Below, one piece after another: positions 27,126 to 37,306 of a stretch of DNA of 64,000 bases. Made by a program: the position numbers and the translations under genes. Location: NCBI RefSeq assembly GCF_900105135.1, contig NZ_LT629741.1, forward strand, positions 2,767,001 through 2,831,000, read 5' to 3'. Source of the DNA: Gramella sp. MAR_2010_147. Its GTDB lineage: Bacteria > Bacteroidota > Bacteroidia > Flavobacteriales > Flavobacteriaceae. The first letter of the stretch is position 1. Each line of letters opens with the position of its first letter. The notes under the pieces are model-generated. The model did no database searches. It was not told where the DNA came from and was given only the letters and a program-made list of their open reading frames with translations.

Positions 27126-27500
27126 ATGCCAACAATTTCACAATTAGTACGAAAAGGAAGAGCCAAAATAACCAAGAAGAGTAAATCGGCTGCTTTGGAT
27201 TCGTGCCCTCAAAGGAGAGGTGTTTGTACACGTGTGTACACAACAACTCCTAAGAAACCAAACTCGGCTATGAGAAAAGTAGCAAGGGTGAGGTTAACTA
27301 ACGGAAAAGAGGTGAATGCCTACATTCCGGGAGAAGGTCACAATCTACAAGAGCACTCGATAGTATTGGTTAGAGGTGGAAGGGTAAAAGATTTGCCTGG
27401 TGTTAGATACCACATTGTTCGTGGTGCGTTAGATACTGCCGGTGTTGAAGGTAGAACTCAGCGTAGGTCTAAGTACGGAGCTAAACGCCCTAAGAAGTAA
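27126..27500 (+). CDS. rpsL: 30S ribosomal protein S12
   Basis: A 124-residue S12 of the decoding centre. [43 protein letters not shown] and the loop [16 protein letters not shown] are intact. The lysines of the TPKKPNS loop (Lys43 and Lys44) that are altered in classical streptomycin-resistant mutants are the wild-type residues. It is the first gene of the cluster, about 55 bp after a clear promoter, and is followed by rpsG after 23 bp. Normal length and no oddities. Confidence 0.98.
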   Translation: MPTISQLVRKGRAKITKKSKSAALDSCPQRRGVCTRVYTTTPKKPNSAMRKVARVRLTNGKEVNAYIPGEGHNLQEHSIVLVRGGRVKDLPGVRYHIVRGALDTAGVEGRTQRRSKYGAKRPKK

Positions 27501-27523
27501 TTAAAAACTTTTAATGTAAAGAA

Positions 27524-28000
27524 ATGAGAAAAAGACAGGCGAAAAAACGACCTCTTTTACCAGATCCAAAATTTAACGATCAGCTTGTAACACGTTTTGT
27601 GAACATGATGATGTGGGATGGTAAAAAATCTGTTGCCTTTAAAATTTTCTATGACGCTATCGCGATCGTGGAAGAAAAGAAACAAGACGAAGAGAAATCT
27701 GGATTAGAGATCTGGAAAGATGCTCTTTCTAACGTTATGCCTCACGTAGAAGTGAGAAGTAGACGTGTTGGAGGTGCAACTTTTCAAATTCCAATGCAGA
27801 TAAGGCCAGACCGTAAGGTGTCTACTGCTATGAAGTGGTTAATTAGCTTCGCGCGTAAGAGAAATGAGAAAGCTATGGCTGCTAAATTAGCGGCTGAAGT
27901 TCTTGCTGCTGCGAAAGAAGAAGGAGCTGCTGTTAAGAAAAGGGTAGATACTCATAAGATGGCTGAAGCTAACAAAGCATTCTCTCACTTTAGATTCTAA
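27524..28000 (+). CDS. rpsG: 30S ribosomal protein S7
   Basis: A 158-residue S7, which nucleates assembly of the 30S head and lines the E site. It begins [17 protein letters not shown] and holds [11 protein letters not shown] and the [17 protein letters not shown] segment, all diagnostic. Length fits the family. It lies between rpsL and fusA with only 6 bp to fusA, which fits cotranscription. In E. coli S7 is the feedback regulator of this operon; I saw no matching binding structure in the 23-bp rpsL-rpsG gap, so regulation here must differ or lie elsewhere. Confidence 0.98.
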   Translation: MRKRQAKKRPLLPDPKFNDQLVTRFVNMMMWDGKKSVAFKIFYDAIAIVEEKKQDEEKSGLEIWKDALSNVMPHVEVRSRRVGGATFQIPMQIRPDRKVSTAMKWLISFARKRNEKAMAAKLAAEVLAAAKEEGAAVKKRVDTHKMAEANKAFSHFRF

Positions 28001-28006
28001 AACAAC

Positions 28007-30118
28007 ATGGCACAAAGAGATTTAAAATTTACTAGAAATATCGGGATTGCAGCTCATATTGATGCAGGTAAAACTACTACTACAGAGCGTATCCTTTATT
28101 ATACAGGTATAAGTCATAAAATCGGTGAAGTTCATGATGGTGCTGCTACTATGGACTGGATGGAGCAGGAGCAGGAGCGTGGTATTACTATTACCTCTGC
28201 GGCTACACATTGTAAGTGGATGTACCGCGATCAAGAATTTACAGTTAATATTATTGACACTCCAGGTCACGTTGACTTTACGGTAGAAGTAGAGCGTTCT
28301 TTACGTGTACTTGATGGTGTTGTTGCTCTGTTTTCTGCAGTAGACGGGGTTGAACCTCAGTCTGAAACTGTTTGGAGGCAAGCTGATAAATATAGAGTTC
28401 CACGTCTAGGTTTCGTAAACAAAATGGACCGTCAGGGAGCAGATTTCTTTAATGTATGTCGTCAGGTAAGAGAAATGCTTGGTGGTAACCCGGTGCCGCT
28501 TCAGGTGCCAATCGGAGATGAAATCGACTTCAAAGGTGTGGTAGATCTTATTTCTAAGAAAGCGATTATCTGGAATGATGAAGATCATGGGATGACTTAT
28601 GATACAATTGATATTCCTGAAGAGCTTTTAGAAGATGTGAATAAATACCGTGCAGAATTAGTAGAAGCGGTTGCAGAATATGATGAAGCTTTAATGGAGA
28701 AATTCTTCGAGGATGAAAATTCCATTACTGAAGATGAGATCATTGCTGCATTAAGAGCTGCTACTATAGATATGAGCATCATTCCAATGATGTGTGGTTC
28801 TGCATTTAAAAATAAAGGTGTTCAGGCGATGCTTGACGCTGTGATGCGTTACCTTCCATCTCCGGTAGATGTTGAAGCAATCGTTGGTACAAACCCTGAA
28901 ACTGGCGAAGAAGAAAGCCGTAAGCCGAATGTGGATTCTCCATTTTCTGCGCTTGCGTTTAAAATTGCTACCGATCCTTTCGTAGGTCGTTTGGCATTCT
29001 TCCGTGCTTATTCTGGTACTCTTGATGCTGGATCTTACGTATTAAACGTTCGTTCTGGTAAAAAAGAGCGTATCTCAAGAATTTACCAAATGCACTCTAA
29101 CAAGCAAGAGCCTATCGACAGTATTGAAGCTGGAGATATTGGAGCTGCTGTTGGTTTTAAAGATATTAAGACTGGAGATACTCTTACAGATCTTAAGAGT
29201 CCAATCGTATTAGAATCTATGTCTTTCCCTGCACCGGTAATCGGTATCGCAGTGGAGCCTAAAACTAAGGCAGACGTTGAGAAAATGGGAATGGCTCTTG
29301 GTAAGTTGGCTGAAGAAGATCCTACTTTTACTGTTAAGACTGATGAGAACTCAGGTCAGACAATTATTTCTGGTATGGGTGAGCTTCACCTTGAGATCAT
29401 TATTGATCGTATGAAGCGTGAGTTTAAAGTTGAAGTGAACGTTGGTGAGCCTCAGGTAGAATACAAGGAAACTATTACAAGAAATGCAGATCACAGAGAG
29501 GTTTATAAGAAACAATCTGGTGGTCGTGGTAAGTTTGCTGATATTGTTTTCGAAATGGGACCAATCGATGAAGATTTCGAAGGAACGGGACTTCAGTTTA
29601 TAGATTCTATTAAAGGTGGACGTATTCCTAAAGAATTTGTTCCTTCAGTAGAGAAAGGTTTCAAAGAGGCTATGAAGAATGGTCCTCTTGCAGGATTTAC
29701 AATGGATTCATTAAAGGTTGAACTTAAGGATGGATCTTTCCACCCTGTAGATTCAGATCAACTTTCTTTCGAATTGGCTGCTAAAATGGGATATAAAGAT
29801 GCTGCTAAGAAAGCAGGAGCTGTAATCCTTGAGCCAATTATGAAAGTAGAAGTTGTAACTCCAGAAGAAAACATGGGTGATATTGTTGGTGATCTTAACA
29901 GAAGAAGAGGTCAGGTAAACAACATGTCAGACAGATCTGGAGCGAAAGTAATCAAAGCTGAAGTGCCACTTTCTGAAATGTTCGGTTATGTAACTACATT
30001 AAGAACACTTTCATCTGGTAGAGCAACTTCAACTATGGAATTCTCTCACTATGCTGAAACTCCTTCTAATATTTCTGAAGAAGTGATCAAAGCAGCTAAA
30101 GGAGCAGCAAACGAATAA
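28007..30118 (+). CDS. fusA: elongation factor G
   Basis: A 703-residue translational GTPase that drives translocation. G1 [15 protein letters not shown] (about 16-30), G3 DTPGHVDFT and G4 [10 protein letters not shown] are intact, followed by domain II, the domain III-V region ([32 protein letters not shown]) and a C-terminal end [15 protein letters not shown]. It is the EF-G of the str operon, full length. The tuf gene that follows fusA in many bacteria is absent; rpsJ comes next after 10 bp, the usual Bacteroidetes arrangement. Confidence 0.98.
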   Translation: MAQRDLKFTRNIGIAAHIDAGKTTTTERILYYTGISHKIGEVHDGAATMDWMEQEQERGITITSAATHCKWMYRDQEFTVNIIDTPGHVDFTVEVERSLRVLDGVVALFSAVDGVEPQSETVWRQADKYRVPRLGFVNKMDRQGADFFNVCRQVREMLGGNPVPLQVPIGDEIDFKGVVDLISKKAIIWNDEDHGMTYDTIDIPEELLEDVNKYRAELVEAVAEYDEALMEKFFEDENSITEDEIIAALRAATIDMSIIPMMCGSAFKNKGVQAMLDAVMRYLPSPVDVEAIVGTNPETGEEESRKPNVDSPFSALAFKIATDPFVGRLAFFRAYSGTLDAGSYVLNVRSGKKERISRIYQMHSNKQEPIDSIEAGDIGAAVGFKDIKTGDTLTDLKSPIVLESMSFPAPVIGIAVEPKTKADVEKMGMALGKLAEEDPTFTVKTDENSGQTIISGMGELHLEIIIDRMKREFKVEVNVGEPQVEYKETITRNADHREVYKKQSGGRGKFADIVFEMGPIDEDFEGTGLQFIDSIKGGRIPKEFVPSVEKGFKEAMKNGPLAGFTMDSLKVELKDGSFHPVDSDQLSFELAAKMGYKDAAKKAGAVILEPIMKVEVVTPEENMGDIVGDLNRRRGQVNNMSDRSGAKVIKAEVPLSEMFGYVTTLRTLSSGRATSTMEFSHYAETPSNISEEVIKAAKGAANE

Positions 30119-30128
30119 TCTTAAGGAA

Positions 30129-30434
30129 ATGAGTCAAAAAATCAGAATAAAACTAAAATCTTACGATCATAACCTGGTAGACAAGTCTGCTGAGAAAATC
30201 GTAAAAACCGTAAAGACTACGGGAGCTGTTGTTACCGGACCAATTCCGTTGCCAACGAATAAAAAAATCTTTACTGTTCTTCGTTCACCTCACGTGAACA
30301 AGAAATCCAGAGAGCAGTTCGAGTTAAGCTCTTACAAGAGATTGCTTGATATCTATAGCTCTTCTTCAAAAACGATTGATGCGTTGATGAAGCTTGAATT
30401 GCCAAGTGGTGTAGAGGTAGAGATCAAAGTGTGA
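30129..30434 (+). CDS. rpsJ: 30S ribosomal protein S10
   Basis: A 101-residue S10, a 30S head protein that also acts as NusE in antitermination. [52 protein letters not shown] and the C-terminal [11 protein letters not shown] are typical. It follows fusA by 10 bp and is followed by a 147-bp gap with two hairpins, the second a perfect terminator. It therefore sits at the last position before a possible attenuation point that would control the rest of the S10 operon. Confidence 0.98.
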   Translation: MSQKIRIKLKSYDHNLVDKSAEKIVKTVKTTGAVVTGPIPLPTNKKIFTVLRSPHVNKKSREQFELSSYKRLLDIYSSSSKTIDALMKLELPSGVEVEIKV

Positions 30435-30444
30435 TAAAACAGTT

Positions 30445-30464
30445 CCGCGTACTTCGGTACGCGG
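30445..30464 (+). ncRNA. UUCG tetraloop hairpin in the rpsJ-rplC gap
   Basis: CCGCGTAC (30445-30452) pairs perfectly with GTACGCGG (30457-30464) around a TTCG loop. There is no T run after it, so it is not a terminator. It may be part of a structured leader for rplC. Confidence 0.75.
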
Positions 30465-30515
30465 TTAACATGTCCGGCGCGTTTCGCAAAGGAAAAACGG
30501 TGAAAGATACAATTC

Positions 30516-30550
30516 AGGGCTGAAATGTATTTTTCAGCCCTTAGTTTTTT
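30516..30550 (+). terminator. intrinsic terminator or attenuator between rpsJ and rplC
   Basis: AGGGCTGAAA (30516-30525) pairs with TTTCAGCCCT (30532-30541) around a six-base loop; six T follow at 30545-30550. No TAnnTTTG box is seen between it and rplC (30582), so the downstream genes seem to need read-through, as in an attenuator. Confidence 0.8.
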
Positions 30551-30581
30551 AAATAAGTAAACAATTAATAATTAATTAAAT

Positions 30582-31193
30582 ATGTCTGGGTTAATAGGAA
30601 AAAAGATCGGCATGACCAGCATTTTCGACGAGAATGGGAAAAATATCCCATGTACCGTGATTCAAGCTGGACCATGCGTGGTTACCCAAGTCAGAACCAA
30701 AGAGGTTGACGGGTATGAAGCACTTCAACTTGGTTTCGATGACAAAAAGACTGTTGGTAAGGCTGCTGAAGGGCACGCCAAAAAAGCAGGAACCGTTGCA
30801 AAACGTAAAGTCGTTGAATTCCAGGGTTATAATGAAGATTACAAATTAGGTGACTCTGTTACCGTGGAACATTTCAAAGAAGGTGAATTTGTGGATATCG
30901 CAGGTACATCTAAAGGTAAAGGTTTCCAGGGTGTTGTTAAGAGACACGGATTTGGAGGAGTTGGACAGGCCACACACGGTCAGCACAACAGATTAAGAGC
31001 ACCAGGTTCTATTGGAGCAGCGTCTTATCCTGCGAGAGTTTTCAAAGGAATGAAGATGGCCGGTAGAATGGGTGGCGAAAGAGTTAAAATTGAAAACCTG
31101 AGAGTTTTAAAGGTAGTTGCAGACAAGAACCTTTTAGTGGTAAAAGGATGTGTGCCAGGATCTAAAAACTCATACGTAATCATTAGTAAGTAA
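30582..31193 (+). CDS. rplC: 50S ribosomal protein L3
   Basis: A 203-residue L3, an early assembly protein near the peptidyl transferase centre. [15 protein letters not shown] at the start, [30 protein letters not shown] and [18 protein letters not shown] are diagnostic. It opens the long co-directional S10 block and is preceded by a terminator-like hairpin. Its stop codon overlaps the rplD start by one base (TAATG), so translation of L3 and L4 is likely coupled. Confidence 0.98.
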   Translation: MSGLIGKKIGMTSIFDENGKNIPCTVIQAGPCVVTQVRTKEVDGYEALQLGFDDKKTVGKAAEGHAKKAGTVAKRKVVEFQGYNEDYKLGDSVTVEHFKEGEFVDIAGTSKGKGFQGVVKRHGFGGVGQATHGQHNRLRAPGSIGAASYPARVFKGMKMAGRMGGERVKIENLRVLKVVADKNLLVVKGCVPGSKNSYVIISK

Positions 31194-31819
31194 TGGAAAT
31201 AGCAGTTTTAGATATAAAAGGAAAAGAAACAGGCAGAAAAGCAAAGCTTTCTGATGCTGTTTTCGCTATAGAGCCTAATGACCATGCTGTTTATCTAGAT
31301 GTTAAACAATACTTGGCTAACCAGCGTCAGGGAACTCATAAAGCTAAAGAAAGAGCAGAGATCGCGGGTTCTACTCGTAAGATCAAGAAACAAAAAGGTA
31401 CTGGTACTGCAAGAGCAGGTAGTATTAAGTCTCCTATCTTTAAAGGTGGTGGACGTGTTTTTGGACCAAGACCAAGAAATTATGGTTTTAAATTGAATAA
31501 AAACCTTAAGCGTCTTGCTAGAAAATCTGCGCTTTCCATTAAAGCAAATGATAAGGCTATTATGGTAATTGAAGATTTTTCATTCGATACACCTAAGACC
31601 AAAAACTTCACGGAAGTTCTTAAGGCTCTGGGTATTGAAAGTAAAAAATCTCTAATAGTGTTGGGTGAGTCAAATAAAAATGTATATTTGTCGTCGCGCA
31701 ATTTAAAGACCTCTGAAGTTATAAGTAGCTCAGAATTAAGCACTTACAAAATACTTAATGCAAAGAGTATCGTATTTTTAGAAGGTTCTTTAGAAGGAAT
31801 TGAGTCGAAATTAAGTTAA
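31193..31819 (+). CDS. rplD: 50S ribosomal protein L4
   Basis: A 208-residue L4 whose loop (about 45-100: [43 protein letters not shown]) reaches into the exit tunnel. Length and loop are normal. In E. coli L4 represses the S10 operon by acting on its leader; here the hairpins before rplC would be the obvious place to look for such control, though that is only an analogy. It overlaps rplC by one base and is followed by rplW after 9 bp. Confidence 0.98.
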   Translation: MEIAVLDIKGKETGRKAKLSDAVFAIEPNDHAVYLDVKQYLANQRQGTHKAKERAEIAGSTRKIKKQKGTGTARAGSIKSPIFKGGGRVFGPRPRNYGFKLNKNLKRLARKSALSIKANDKAIMVIEDFSFDTPKTKNFTEVLKALGIESKKSLIVLGESNKNVYLSSRNLKTSEVISSSELSTYKILNAKSIVFLEGSLEGIESKLS

Positions 31820-31828
31820 TAAACCGTT

Positions 31829-32119
31829 ATGAGCATCTTGATTAAACCTGTTATTACAGAAAAAGCTACCGCAGATAGCGAGATGAACAATCGCTTCACT
31901 TTTGTGGTAAGTAACAAGGCAAATAAGATTCAGATCAAAGATTCGATCGAATCTGCTTATGGCGTGTCTGTTACTAAAGTTCGAACTATGAATGTCCGCC
32001 CGGATCGTAATACCAAATTCACAAAATCTGGTATGATCACTGGTAAAACTAAAGCTTACAAAAAAGCAGTAGTACAGGTGGCGGAAGGTGAAACTATTGA
32101 TTTATATAGTAATCTTTAA
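31829..32119 (+). CDS. rplW: 50S ribosomal protein L23
   Basis: A 96-residue L23, which sits at the tunnel exit and docks trigger factor and the signal recognition particle. LIKPVITEKATADSEMNNRFTF and the central VTKVRTMNVRPDRN are typical. The length is normal for the family. It lies in the S10 block, 9 bp after rplD and 9 bp before rplB. No unusual features. Confidence 0.97.
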   Translation: MSILIKPVITEKATADSEMNNRFTFVVSNKANKIQIKDSIESAYGVSVTKVRTMNVRPDRNTKFTKSGMITGKTKAYKKAVVQVAEGETIDLYSNL

Positions 32120-32128
32120 GATTAAAGA

Positions 32129-32968
32129 ATGTCAGTTAGAAAATTAAAACCAATTACACCTGGTCAGCGTTTTAGAGTAGTTAATGGGTATGACGCCATT
32201 ACTACTGATAAGCCGGAGAAAAGCCTATTGGCGCCGATAAAAAAATCAGGTGGTAGAAACAGTCAGGGTAAGATGACCATGCGCTATAAAGGTGGTGGTC
32301 ACAAAAAACGTTACCGAGTTATCGATTTTAAACGTGACAAGCAGGGAATTCCTGCTACTGTTGCTAGTATAGAATACGATCCAAACAGAACTGCCTTTAT
32401 CGCATTATTGAATTATCAGGATGGTGAGAAAAGGTATATTATTGCTCAAAATGGGCTTCAGGTAGGTCAAAATCTAACTTCAAGTAGTGAAGCTGGAACT
32501 CCTGAAATTGGGAATGCAATGCCATTGGCAAACATCCCTCTTGGTACTGTGATCTCTTGTATAGAGCTAAGACCTGGACAAGGTGCTGTGATGGCGCGTA
32601 GTGCTGGTGCTTTTGCTCAGTTATTGGCAAGAGAAGGAAAGTATGCTACTATTAAATTGCCTTCAGGTGAGATTCGTAGAGTCTTAGCTTTATGTATGGC
32701 TACAATAGGAGCTGTTTCTAACAGTGATCATCAGCTAATGATCGGTGGTAAAGCCGGTAGAAGCAGATGGTTGGGTATACGTCCAAGAACAAGACCAGTA
32801 GCGATGAATCCTGTAGATCACCCAATGGGTGGTGGTGAAGGTAGAGCTTCTGGTGGTCACCCACGTTCTAGAAAAGGTCTTCCTGCAAAAGGATTCAAGA
32901 CCCGCTCAAGAACAAAAGCGAGTAATAGATATATTGTAGAACGTAGAAAGACTAGAAAGAAAAAATAA
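32129..32968 (+). CDS. rplB: 50S ribosomal protein L2
   Basis: A 279-residue L2, needed for subunit joining and near the peptidyl transferase centre. The N-terminal [15 protein letters not shown], the RNA-binding [17 protein letters not shown], and the C-terminal [20 protein letters not shown] with its conserved histidine are present. It is full length, with a Lys/Arg-rich tail ending RRKTRKKK. It is followed by rpsS after 3 bp, which supports tight cotranscription. Confidence 0.98.
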   Translation: MSVRKLKPITPGQRFRVVNGYDAITTDKPEKSLLAPIKKSGGRNSQGKMTMRYKGGGHKKRYRVIDFKRDKQGIPATVASIEYDPNRTAFIALLNYQDGEKRYIIAQNGLQVGQNLTSSSEAGTPEIGNAMPLANIPLGTVISCIELRPGQGAVMARSAGAFAQLLAREGKYATIKLPSGEIRRVLALCMATIGAVSNSDHQLMIGGKAGRSRWLGIRPRTRPVAMNPVDHPMGGGEGRASGGHPRSRKGLPAKGFKTRSRTKASNRYIVERRKTRKKK

Positions 32969-32971
32969 GAT

Positions 32972-33250
32972 ATGGCACGTTCATTAAAAAAAGGACCTTT
33001 CGTTCATTACAAACTGGAACAAAAAGTGGCTCAGAATGTTGAGTCAGGAAAGAAAGCCGTGATCAAAACCTGGTCTAGAGCTTCTATGATTACTCCAGAT
33101 TTTGTAGGACAAACTATAGCAGTACACAATGGGAAGCAATTTGTTCCTGTATATGTAACTGAAAACATGGTAGGTCATAAACTAGGAGAATTTTCACCAA
33201 CACGTTCTTTCAGAGGACATGCAGGTGCGAAAAATAAAGGTAGAAAATAG
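32972..33250 (+). CDS. rpsS: 30S ribosomal protein S19
   Basis: A 92-residue S19 of the 30S head, contacting S13 and the A-site tRNA region. It starts [17 protein letters not shown] and contains [17 protein letters not shown] and the C-terminal [16 protein letters not shown]. The length is normal. It lies 3 bp after rplB and 5 bp before rplV, in the standard S10 order. Confidence 0.98.
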   Translation: MARSLKKGPFVHYKLEQKVAQNVESGKKAVIKTWSRASMITPDFVGQTIAVHNGKQFVPVYVTENMVGHKLGEFSPTRSFRGHAGAKNKGRK

Positions 33251-33255
33251 AAGCT

Positions 33256-33663
33256 ATGGGAGTTCGTAAAAGAGAAAGAGCAGAGCAAATAAAAGAAGCC
33301 AAGAAACAGGTAGCTTTTGCAAAGTTAAATAACTGCCCTACTTCACCTAGAAAAATGCGTCTTATGGCGGATTTAGTAAGAGGTGAAAAAGTAGAAAATG
33401 CGCTTCATATTTTAAAATTCAGTAAAAAAGAAGCATCTAACCGCTTAGAGAAACTATTAGTTTCTGCTATTGCTAACTGGCAAGCTAAGAACGAAGATGC
33501 TAATCTTGAAGAAGCTGAATTATTTGTGAAAGAGATTCGTGTAGACGGAGGAAGTATGTTGAAAAGACTTCGTCCAGCTCCACAGGGTCGTGCACACCGA
33601 ATTAGAAAGAGATCCAATCACGTAACATTGGTGCTTGGAGCAAACAATAATACACAAAGCTAA
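33256..33663 (+). CDS. rplV: 50S ribosomal protein L22
   Basis: A 135-residue L22 lining the exit tunnel. [26 protein letters not shown] and the C-terminal beta-hairpin [26 protein letters not shown] are intact, so no erythromycin-type deletion in the hairpin is evident. A basic N-terminal extension ([16 protein letters not shown]) precedes the conserved fold. It is followed by rpsC after 8 bp. Confidence 0.97.
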
Positions 33664-33671
33664 GAGATAGT

Positions 33672-34391
33672 ATGGGACAAAAAACAAATCCAATCGGGAA
33701 TCGCCTTGGTATCATTAGAGGTTGGGAATCCAACTGGTACGGAGGTAATGACTACGGCGATAAATTAGCCGAAGACGATAAGATTAGAAAGTATATCCAT
33801 GCTCGTCTTTCGAAAGCGAGTGTATCGCGTGTAATCATCGAGCGCACGCTTAAGCTTGTAACCGTTACTATTACTACTGCAAGACCTGGTATCATTATCG
33901 GGAAAGGTGGTCAGGAAGTAGACAAGCTTAAGGAAGAGCTAAAAAAGATTACCGACAAGGAAGTTCAAATTAACATCTTTGAGATTAAGAGGCCAGAACT
34001 TGATGCTCACTTGGTGGGAGCAAGTGTTGCAAGACAAATTGAGAATCGTATCTCTTACCGTCGTGCAATTAAGATGGCTATCGCGGCTGCAATGAGAATG
34101 AACGCTGAAGGAATCAAAATTGAGATCTCCGGACGTTTAAACGGTGCTGAAATGGCACGTTCAGAATCATACAAAGATGGTAGAATTCCATTGTCTACTT
34201 TTAGGGCTGATATTGACTATGCTTTAGTTGAAGCACATACTACTTATGGTAGATTGGGTGTAAAAGTATGGATCATGAAAGGTGAGGTATACGGAAAAAG
34301 AGAGCTTTCGCCTCTTGTTGGTCTTGCAAAGAACCAAGGAAAGAAATCCGGTGCCGGACGAGGTGGGAACAAATCACGTCGTAGAAAGTAA
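33672..34391 (+). CDS. rpsC: 30S ribosomal protein S3
   Basis: A 239-residue S3 with a KH-type RNA-binding domain (about 60-105: [18 protein letters not shown], carrying the GxxG loop) and the C-terminal domain with [36 protein letters not shown]3 helps form the mRNA entry helicase site. It has a basic tail [13 protein letters not shown]. The length is normal and it is followed by rplP after 20 bp. Confidence 0.98.
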
Positions 34392-34411
34392 TTTTTTAAA
34401 GGAAAGAAAAA

Positions 34412-34831
34412 ATGTTACAACCTAAAAGAACAAAATACCGTAAGCAACAAAAAGGCCGTATGAAGGGCTTGTCTCAAAGAGGGCACAGACTTTCTAACGG
34501 TACTTTTGGAATCAAATCTATGGATTCCAGTTTTGTTACTGCACGTCAAATAGAAGCAGCGCGTATCGCCGCTACCCGTTATATGAAAAGAGAAGGTTCT
34601 ATCTGGATCAAAATTTTTCCGGATAAGCCTATTACAAAGAAACCTCTTGAAGTACGTATGGGTAAAGGTAAAGGTGCCGTTGAATATTGGGCAGCTGTAG
34701 TGAAGCCAGGAAGAATCATGTTTGAAATTGGTGGTGTACCAATGGATGTAGCTAAAGAGGCATTGCGTCTTGCAGCTCAGAAACTTCCTGTGAGAACTAA
34801 ATTTGTTGTAGCTAGAGATTATCAAGAATAA
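34412..34831 (+). CDS. rplP: 50S ribosomal protein L16
   Basis: A 139-residue L16, next to the A-site tRNA elbow. [18 protein letters not shown] at the start, [19 protein letters not shown] and the long PVRTKFVV end are characteristic. The length is standard. It lies between rpsC and rpmC, as in almost all bacteria, with 10 bp to rpmC. Confidence 0.98.
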   Translation: MLQPKRTKYRKQQKGRMKGLSQRGHRLSNGTFGIKSMDSSFVTARQIEAARIAATRYMKREGSIWIKIFPDKPITKKPLEVRMGKGKGAVEYWAAVVKPGRIMFEIGGVPMDVAKEALRLAAQKLPVRTKFVVARDYQE

Positions 34832-34841
34832 TATTGGAATT

Positions 34842-35033
34842 ATGAAACAATCAGAAGTAAAAGAATTGTCTGTTGCAGAATTGCAAGAAGAGCTTGGTAA
34901 GTCTAGAAAAGCTTATTCAGATTTAAAAATGGCTCACGCTGTTTCGCCATTAGAGAATCCAATACAGTTAAGAACTGTAAGAAGAGACGTGGCGAGATTA
35001 GCTACAGAGTTAACTAAAAGAGAACAACAATAA
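34842..35033 (+). CDS. rpmC: 50S ribosomal protein L29
   Basis: A 63-residue two-helix protein at the tunnel exit. KQSEVKELSVAELQEELGKSRKAYSDLKMAHAV and the second-helix RTVRRDVARLATELTKRE are typical. It is short but of normal size for L29 and in its usual place between rplP and rpsQ. Confidence 0.96.
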   Translation: MKQSEVKELSVAELQEELGKSRKAYSDLKMAHAVSPLENPIQLRTVRRDVARLATELTKREQQ

Positions 35034-35051
35034 TTGTTATTCTGCTGAAAG

Positions 35052-35309
35052 ATGGAAAAAAGAAATTTAAGAAAAGAGCGTGTAGGAGTTGTTACAAGTA
35101 ACAAAATGCAGAAATCTATCGTGGTTTCTGAAGTGAAAAAAGTAAAACATCCTATGTATGGTAAATTCGTTTTAAAAACGAAAAAATACGTAGCACACGA
35201 CGAAAATAACGACTGCAACGAAGGTGATACTGTAAAGATCATGGAAACAAGACCTTTAAGTAAATCCAAGACTTGGAGACTAGTAGAAATAATTGAAAGA
35301 GCTAAATAA
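35052..35309 (+). CDS. rpsQ: 30S ribosomal protein S17
   Basis: An 85-residue OB-fold protein that binds 16S rRNA early in 30S assembly. [19 protein letters not shown] and [20 protein letters not shown], ending in [16 protein letters not shown], match the family. The length is normal. It follows rpmC by 18 bp and precedes rplN by 2 bp. Confidence 0.97.
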   Translation: MEKRNLRKERVGVVTSNKMQKSIVVSEVKKVKHPMYGKFVLKTKKYVAHDENNDCNEGDTVKIMETRPLSKSKTWRLVEIIERAK

Positions 35310-35311
35310 CC

Positions 35312-35680
35312 ATGGTACAACAAGAGTCCAGACTAAAAGTAGCAGATAATACCGGAGCTAAAGAAGTTTTAGCGATCCGTGTATTAGGAGGTACAAAGAA
35401 AAGATACGCATCTGTTGGAGACAAGATCGTTGTCAGTGTAAAAGAAGCTACCCCTAACGGAAATATCAAGAAGGGTGCAGTTTCAACAGCAGTTGTTGTT
35501 CGTACCAGGAAAGAAGTTCGCAGACCAGACGGATCTTACATTCGTTTTGATGATAATGCATGTGTATTATTAGGGCCTCAGGGAGAAATGCGCGGAACCC
35601 GTGTATTTGGACCTGTAGCGCGTGAACTTCGTGATAAGCAATTCATGAAAATTGTATCATTGGCACCTGAAGTGCTTTAA
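35312..35680 (+). CDS. rplN: 50S ribosomal protein L14
   Basis: A 122-residue L14, part of the intersubunit bridge with 16S rRNA. It begins [19 protein letters not shown], then [27 protein letters not shown] and [10 protein letters not shown], all highly conserved. Length is exactly that of the family. It lies in the spc block between rpsQ and rplX. Confidence 0.98.
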   Translation: MVQQESRLKVADNTGAKEVLAIRVLGGTKKRYASVGDKIVVSVKEATPNGNIKKGAVSTAVVVRTRKEVRRPDGSYIRFDDNACVLLGPQGEMRGTRVFGPVARELRDKQFMKIVSLAPEVL

Positions 35681-35692
35681 TACATTAAGAAA

Positions 35693-36004
35693 ATGACAAA
35701 GCTTAAGATAAAATCAGGAGATACCGTTCGCGTTATTGCTGGAGACCACAAAGGTCAGGAAGGTAAAGTGCAGAAGGTACTTATTGAGAAGAACAAAGCC
35801 ATTGTGGAAGGGGTTAATATGATCTCTAAACATGAGAAGCCTAGCGCTTCAAATCCGCAAGGTGGTATTAAGGAGAAAGAAGCTCCTATCCATATTTCTA
35901 ATCTATCACTAATCGATAAGAACGGTGAAACAACCAGAGTTGGTTACAGAGAAGAAGATGGAAAGAAAGTGAGATTTTCTAAAAAATCTAATGAAGTAAT
36001 ATAG
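35693..36004 (+). CDS. rplX: 50S ribosomal protein L24
   Basis: A 103-residue KOW-domain assembly initiator. [21 protein letters not shown] (about 6-26) is the KOW motif, followed by [30 protein letters not shown]. The length is normal. It starts 12 bp after rplN and is followed by rplE after 2 bp. Confidence 0.97.
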   Translation: MTKLKIKSGDTVRVIAGDHKGQEGKVQKVLIEKNKAIVEGVNMISKHEKPSASNPQGGIKEKEAPIHISNLSLIDKNGETTRVGYREEDGKKVRFSKKSNEVI

Positions 36005-36006
36005 TT

Positions 36007-36558
36007 ATGGCATACGTACCAAGACTTAGACAGGAATATAACGAGAGAGTGAAAAATGCTCTTAAGGAAGAATTCAGCTACTCCAATATTATGGAGGTGC
36101 CAAAACTTACGAAAATAGTAATTAGCCGTGGAGTTGGTGGAGCAGTAGCAGATAAGAAACTTATCGATCATGCTGTTGATGAACTTAGTGCTATTAGCGG
36201 TCAAAAAGCCGTATCTACTATTTCGAAGAAGGATGTTGCATCGTTTAAGCTGCGTAAAGGAATGCCAATTGGTGCTAAAGTTACTTTACGTGGATATAGA
36301 ATGTTTGAATTCTTAGATAGATTAATTACTACCGCTTTACCGCGTGTACGTGATTTTAACGGTATCAAATCTAACGGATTTGATGGTAGAGGTAATTATA
36401 ACCTGGGGATCACTGAGCAGATCATTTTCCCTGAGATCGATATTGATGCAGTGAACAGAATTGCTGGTATGGATATCACATTCGTTACGACTGCTGAAAC
36501 CGATAAGGAAGCAAAAGCATTGTTAACAGAACTAGGATTACCTTTTAAAAAGAACTAA
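36007..36558 (+). CDS. rplE: 50S ribosomal protein L5
   Basis: A 183-residue L5 that binds 5S rRNA in the central protuberance. [35 protein letters not shown] and [27 protein letters not shown] are conserved in order. The length is normal. It is followed by rpsN after 2 bp, the classical spc order. Confidence 0.98.
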   Translation: MAYVPRLRQEYNERVKNALKEEFSYSNIMEVPKLTKIVISRGVGGAVADKKLIDHAVDELSAISGQKAVSTISKKDVASFKLRKGMPIGAKVTLRGYRMFEFLDRLITTALPRVRDFNGIKSNGFDGRGNYNLGITEQIIFPEIDIDAVNRIAGMDITFVTTAETDKEAKALLTELGLPFKKN

Positions 36559-36560
36559 TT

Positions 36561-36830
36561 ATGGCTAAAGAATCAATGAAAGCCCGTGAGGTAAAAAGAC
36601 AGAAATTGGTAAAGAAGTATGCTGAGAAAAGAGCTGCGCTTAAAGAAGCTGGTGATTACGAAGGCCTGCAGAAATTACCAAAGAACTCTTCTCCAGTTCG
36701 TTTGCATAACAGATGTAAATTAACAGGTAGACCTAAAGGGTATATGAGACAATTTGGTCTTTCTCGTGTAATGTTCAGAGAAATGGCTAATCAGGGTCTT
36801 ATCCCAGGAGTTAAGAAAGCAAGCTGGTAA
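36561..36830 (+). CDS. rpsN: 30S ribosomal protein S14 (zinc-independent form)
   Basis: An 89-residue S14 of the long type. [23 protein letters not shown] starts it; the C-terminal [30 protein letters not shown] matches the family. Only a single cysteine is present, so the four-cysteine zinc ribbon of the short form is missing. This is the C-minus type, which does not need zinc. It is followed by the 58-bp gap before rpsH that contains a hairpin. Confidence 0.97.
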   Translation: MAKESMKAREVKRQKLVKKYAEKRAALKEAGDYEGLQKLPKNSSPVRLHNRCKLTGRPKGYMRQFGLSRVMFREMANQGLIPGVKKASW

Positions 36831-36841
36831 AATTATAAACT

Positions 36842-36874
36842 GGATGAAGGTTCGAACTAATGAAAACCACATCC
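36842..36874 (+). ncRNA. hairpin in the rpsN-rpsH gap
   Basis: GGATG (36842-36846) pairs with CATCC (36870-36874), and inside it GGTT (36849-36852) pairs with AACC (36865-36868), around a 12-base loop. No T run follows. It lies 14 bp before rpsH, so it could be a protein-binding leader or a spacer; no homology is known to me. Confidence 0.55.
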
Positions 36875-36888
36875 GCAAATAAAGATAG

Positions 36889-37287
36889 ATGAATACAGAT
36901 CCTATTGCAGATTACTTAACAAGAATCAGGAATGCAAATGCTGCAAACCACAGAGTTGTGGAAATTCCTGCTTCTAATGTTAAAAAAGAGATCACTAAGA
37001 TATTATTCGATCAGGGATATATTCTTAGTTACAAATTCGAAGATACTACCGCGCAGGGAACTATCAAGATCGCTCTTAAGTATGATAAGCTTACTAAAGA
37101 CCCGGTAATTAAGAAAATTCAAAGAATAAGTAAACCTGGTTTACGTAAATATGCTGGTTCAACAGAGATTCCAAGAATCCTTAACGGTCTTGGTATTGCT
37201 ATTGTTTCTACTTCTCACGGAGTAATGACTGGAAAACAGGCAAAAGCAAACAAAGTTGGTGGCGAGGTATTGTGCTACGTATACTAA
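36889..37287 (+). CDS. rpsH: 30S ribosomal protein S8
   Basis: A 132-residue S8. MNTDPIADYLTRIRNA at the start and the C-terminal GLGIAIVSTSHGVMTGKQAKANKVGGEVLCYVY are diagnostic. S8 is the known autoregulator of the spc operon in E. coli, where it binds the rplE mRNA; here an unusual 58-bp gap with a hairpin directly precedes its own gene. Whether that hairpin binds S8 is only a suggestion from position. Confidence 0.98.
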   Translation: MNTDPIADYLTRIRNANAANHRVVEIPASNVKKEITKILFDQGYILSYKFEDTTAQGTIKIALKYDKLTKDPVIKKIQRISKPGLRKYAGSTEIPRILNGLGIAIVSTSHGVMTGKQAKANKVGGEVLCYVY

Positions 37288-37306
37288 TACTTAAAAGACT
37301 AAAGAA

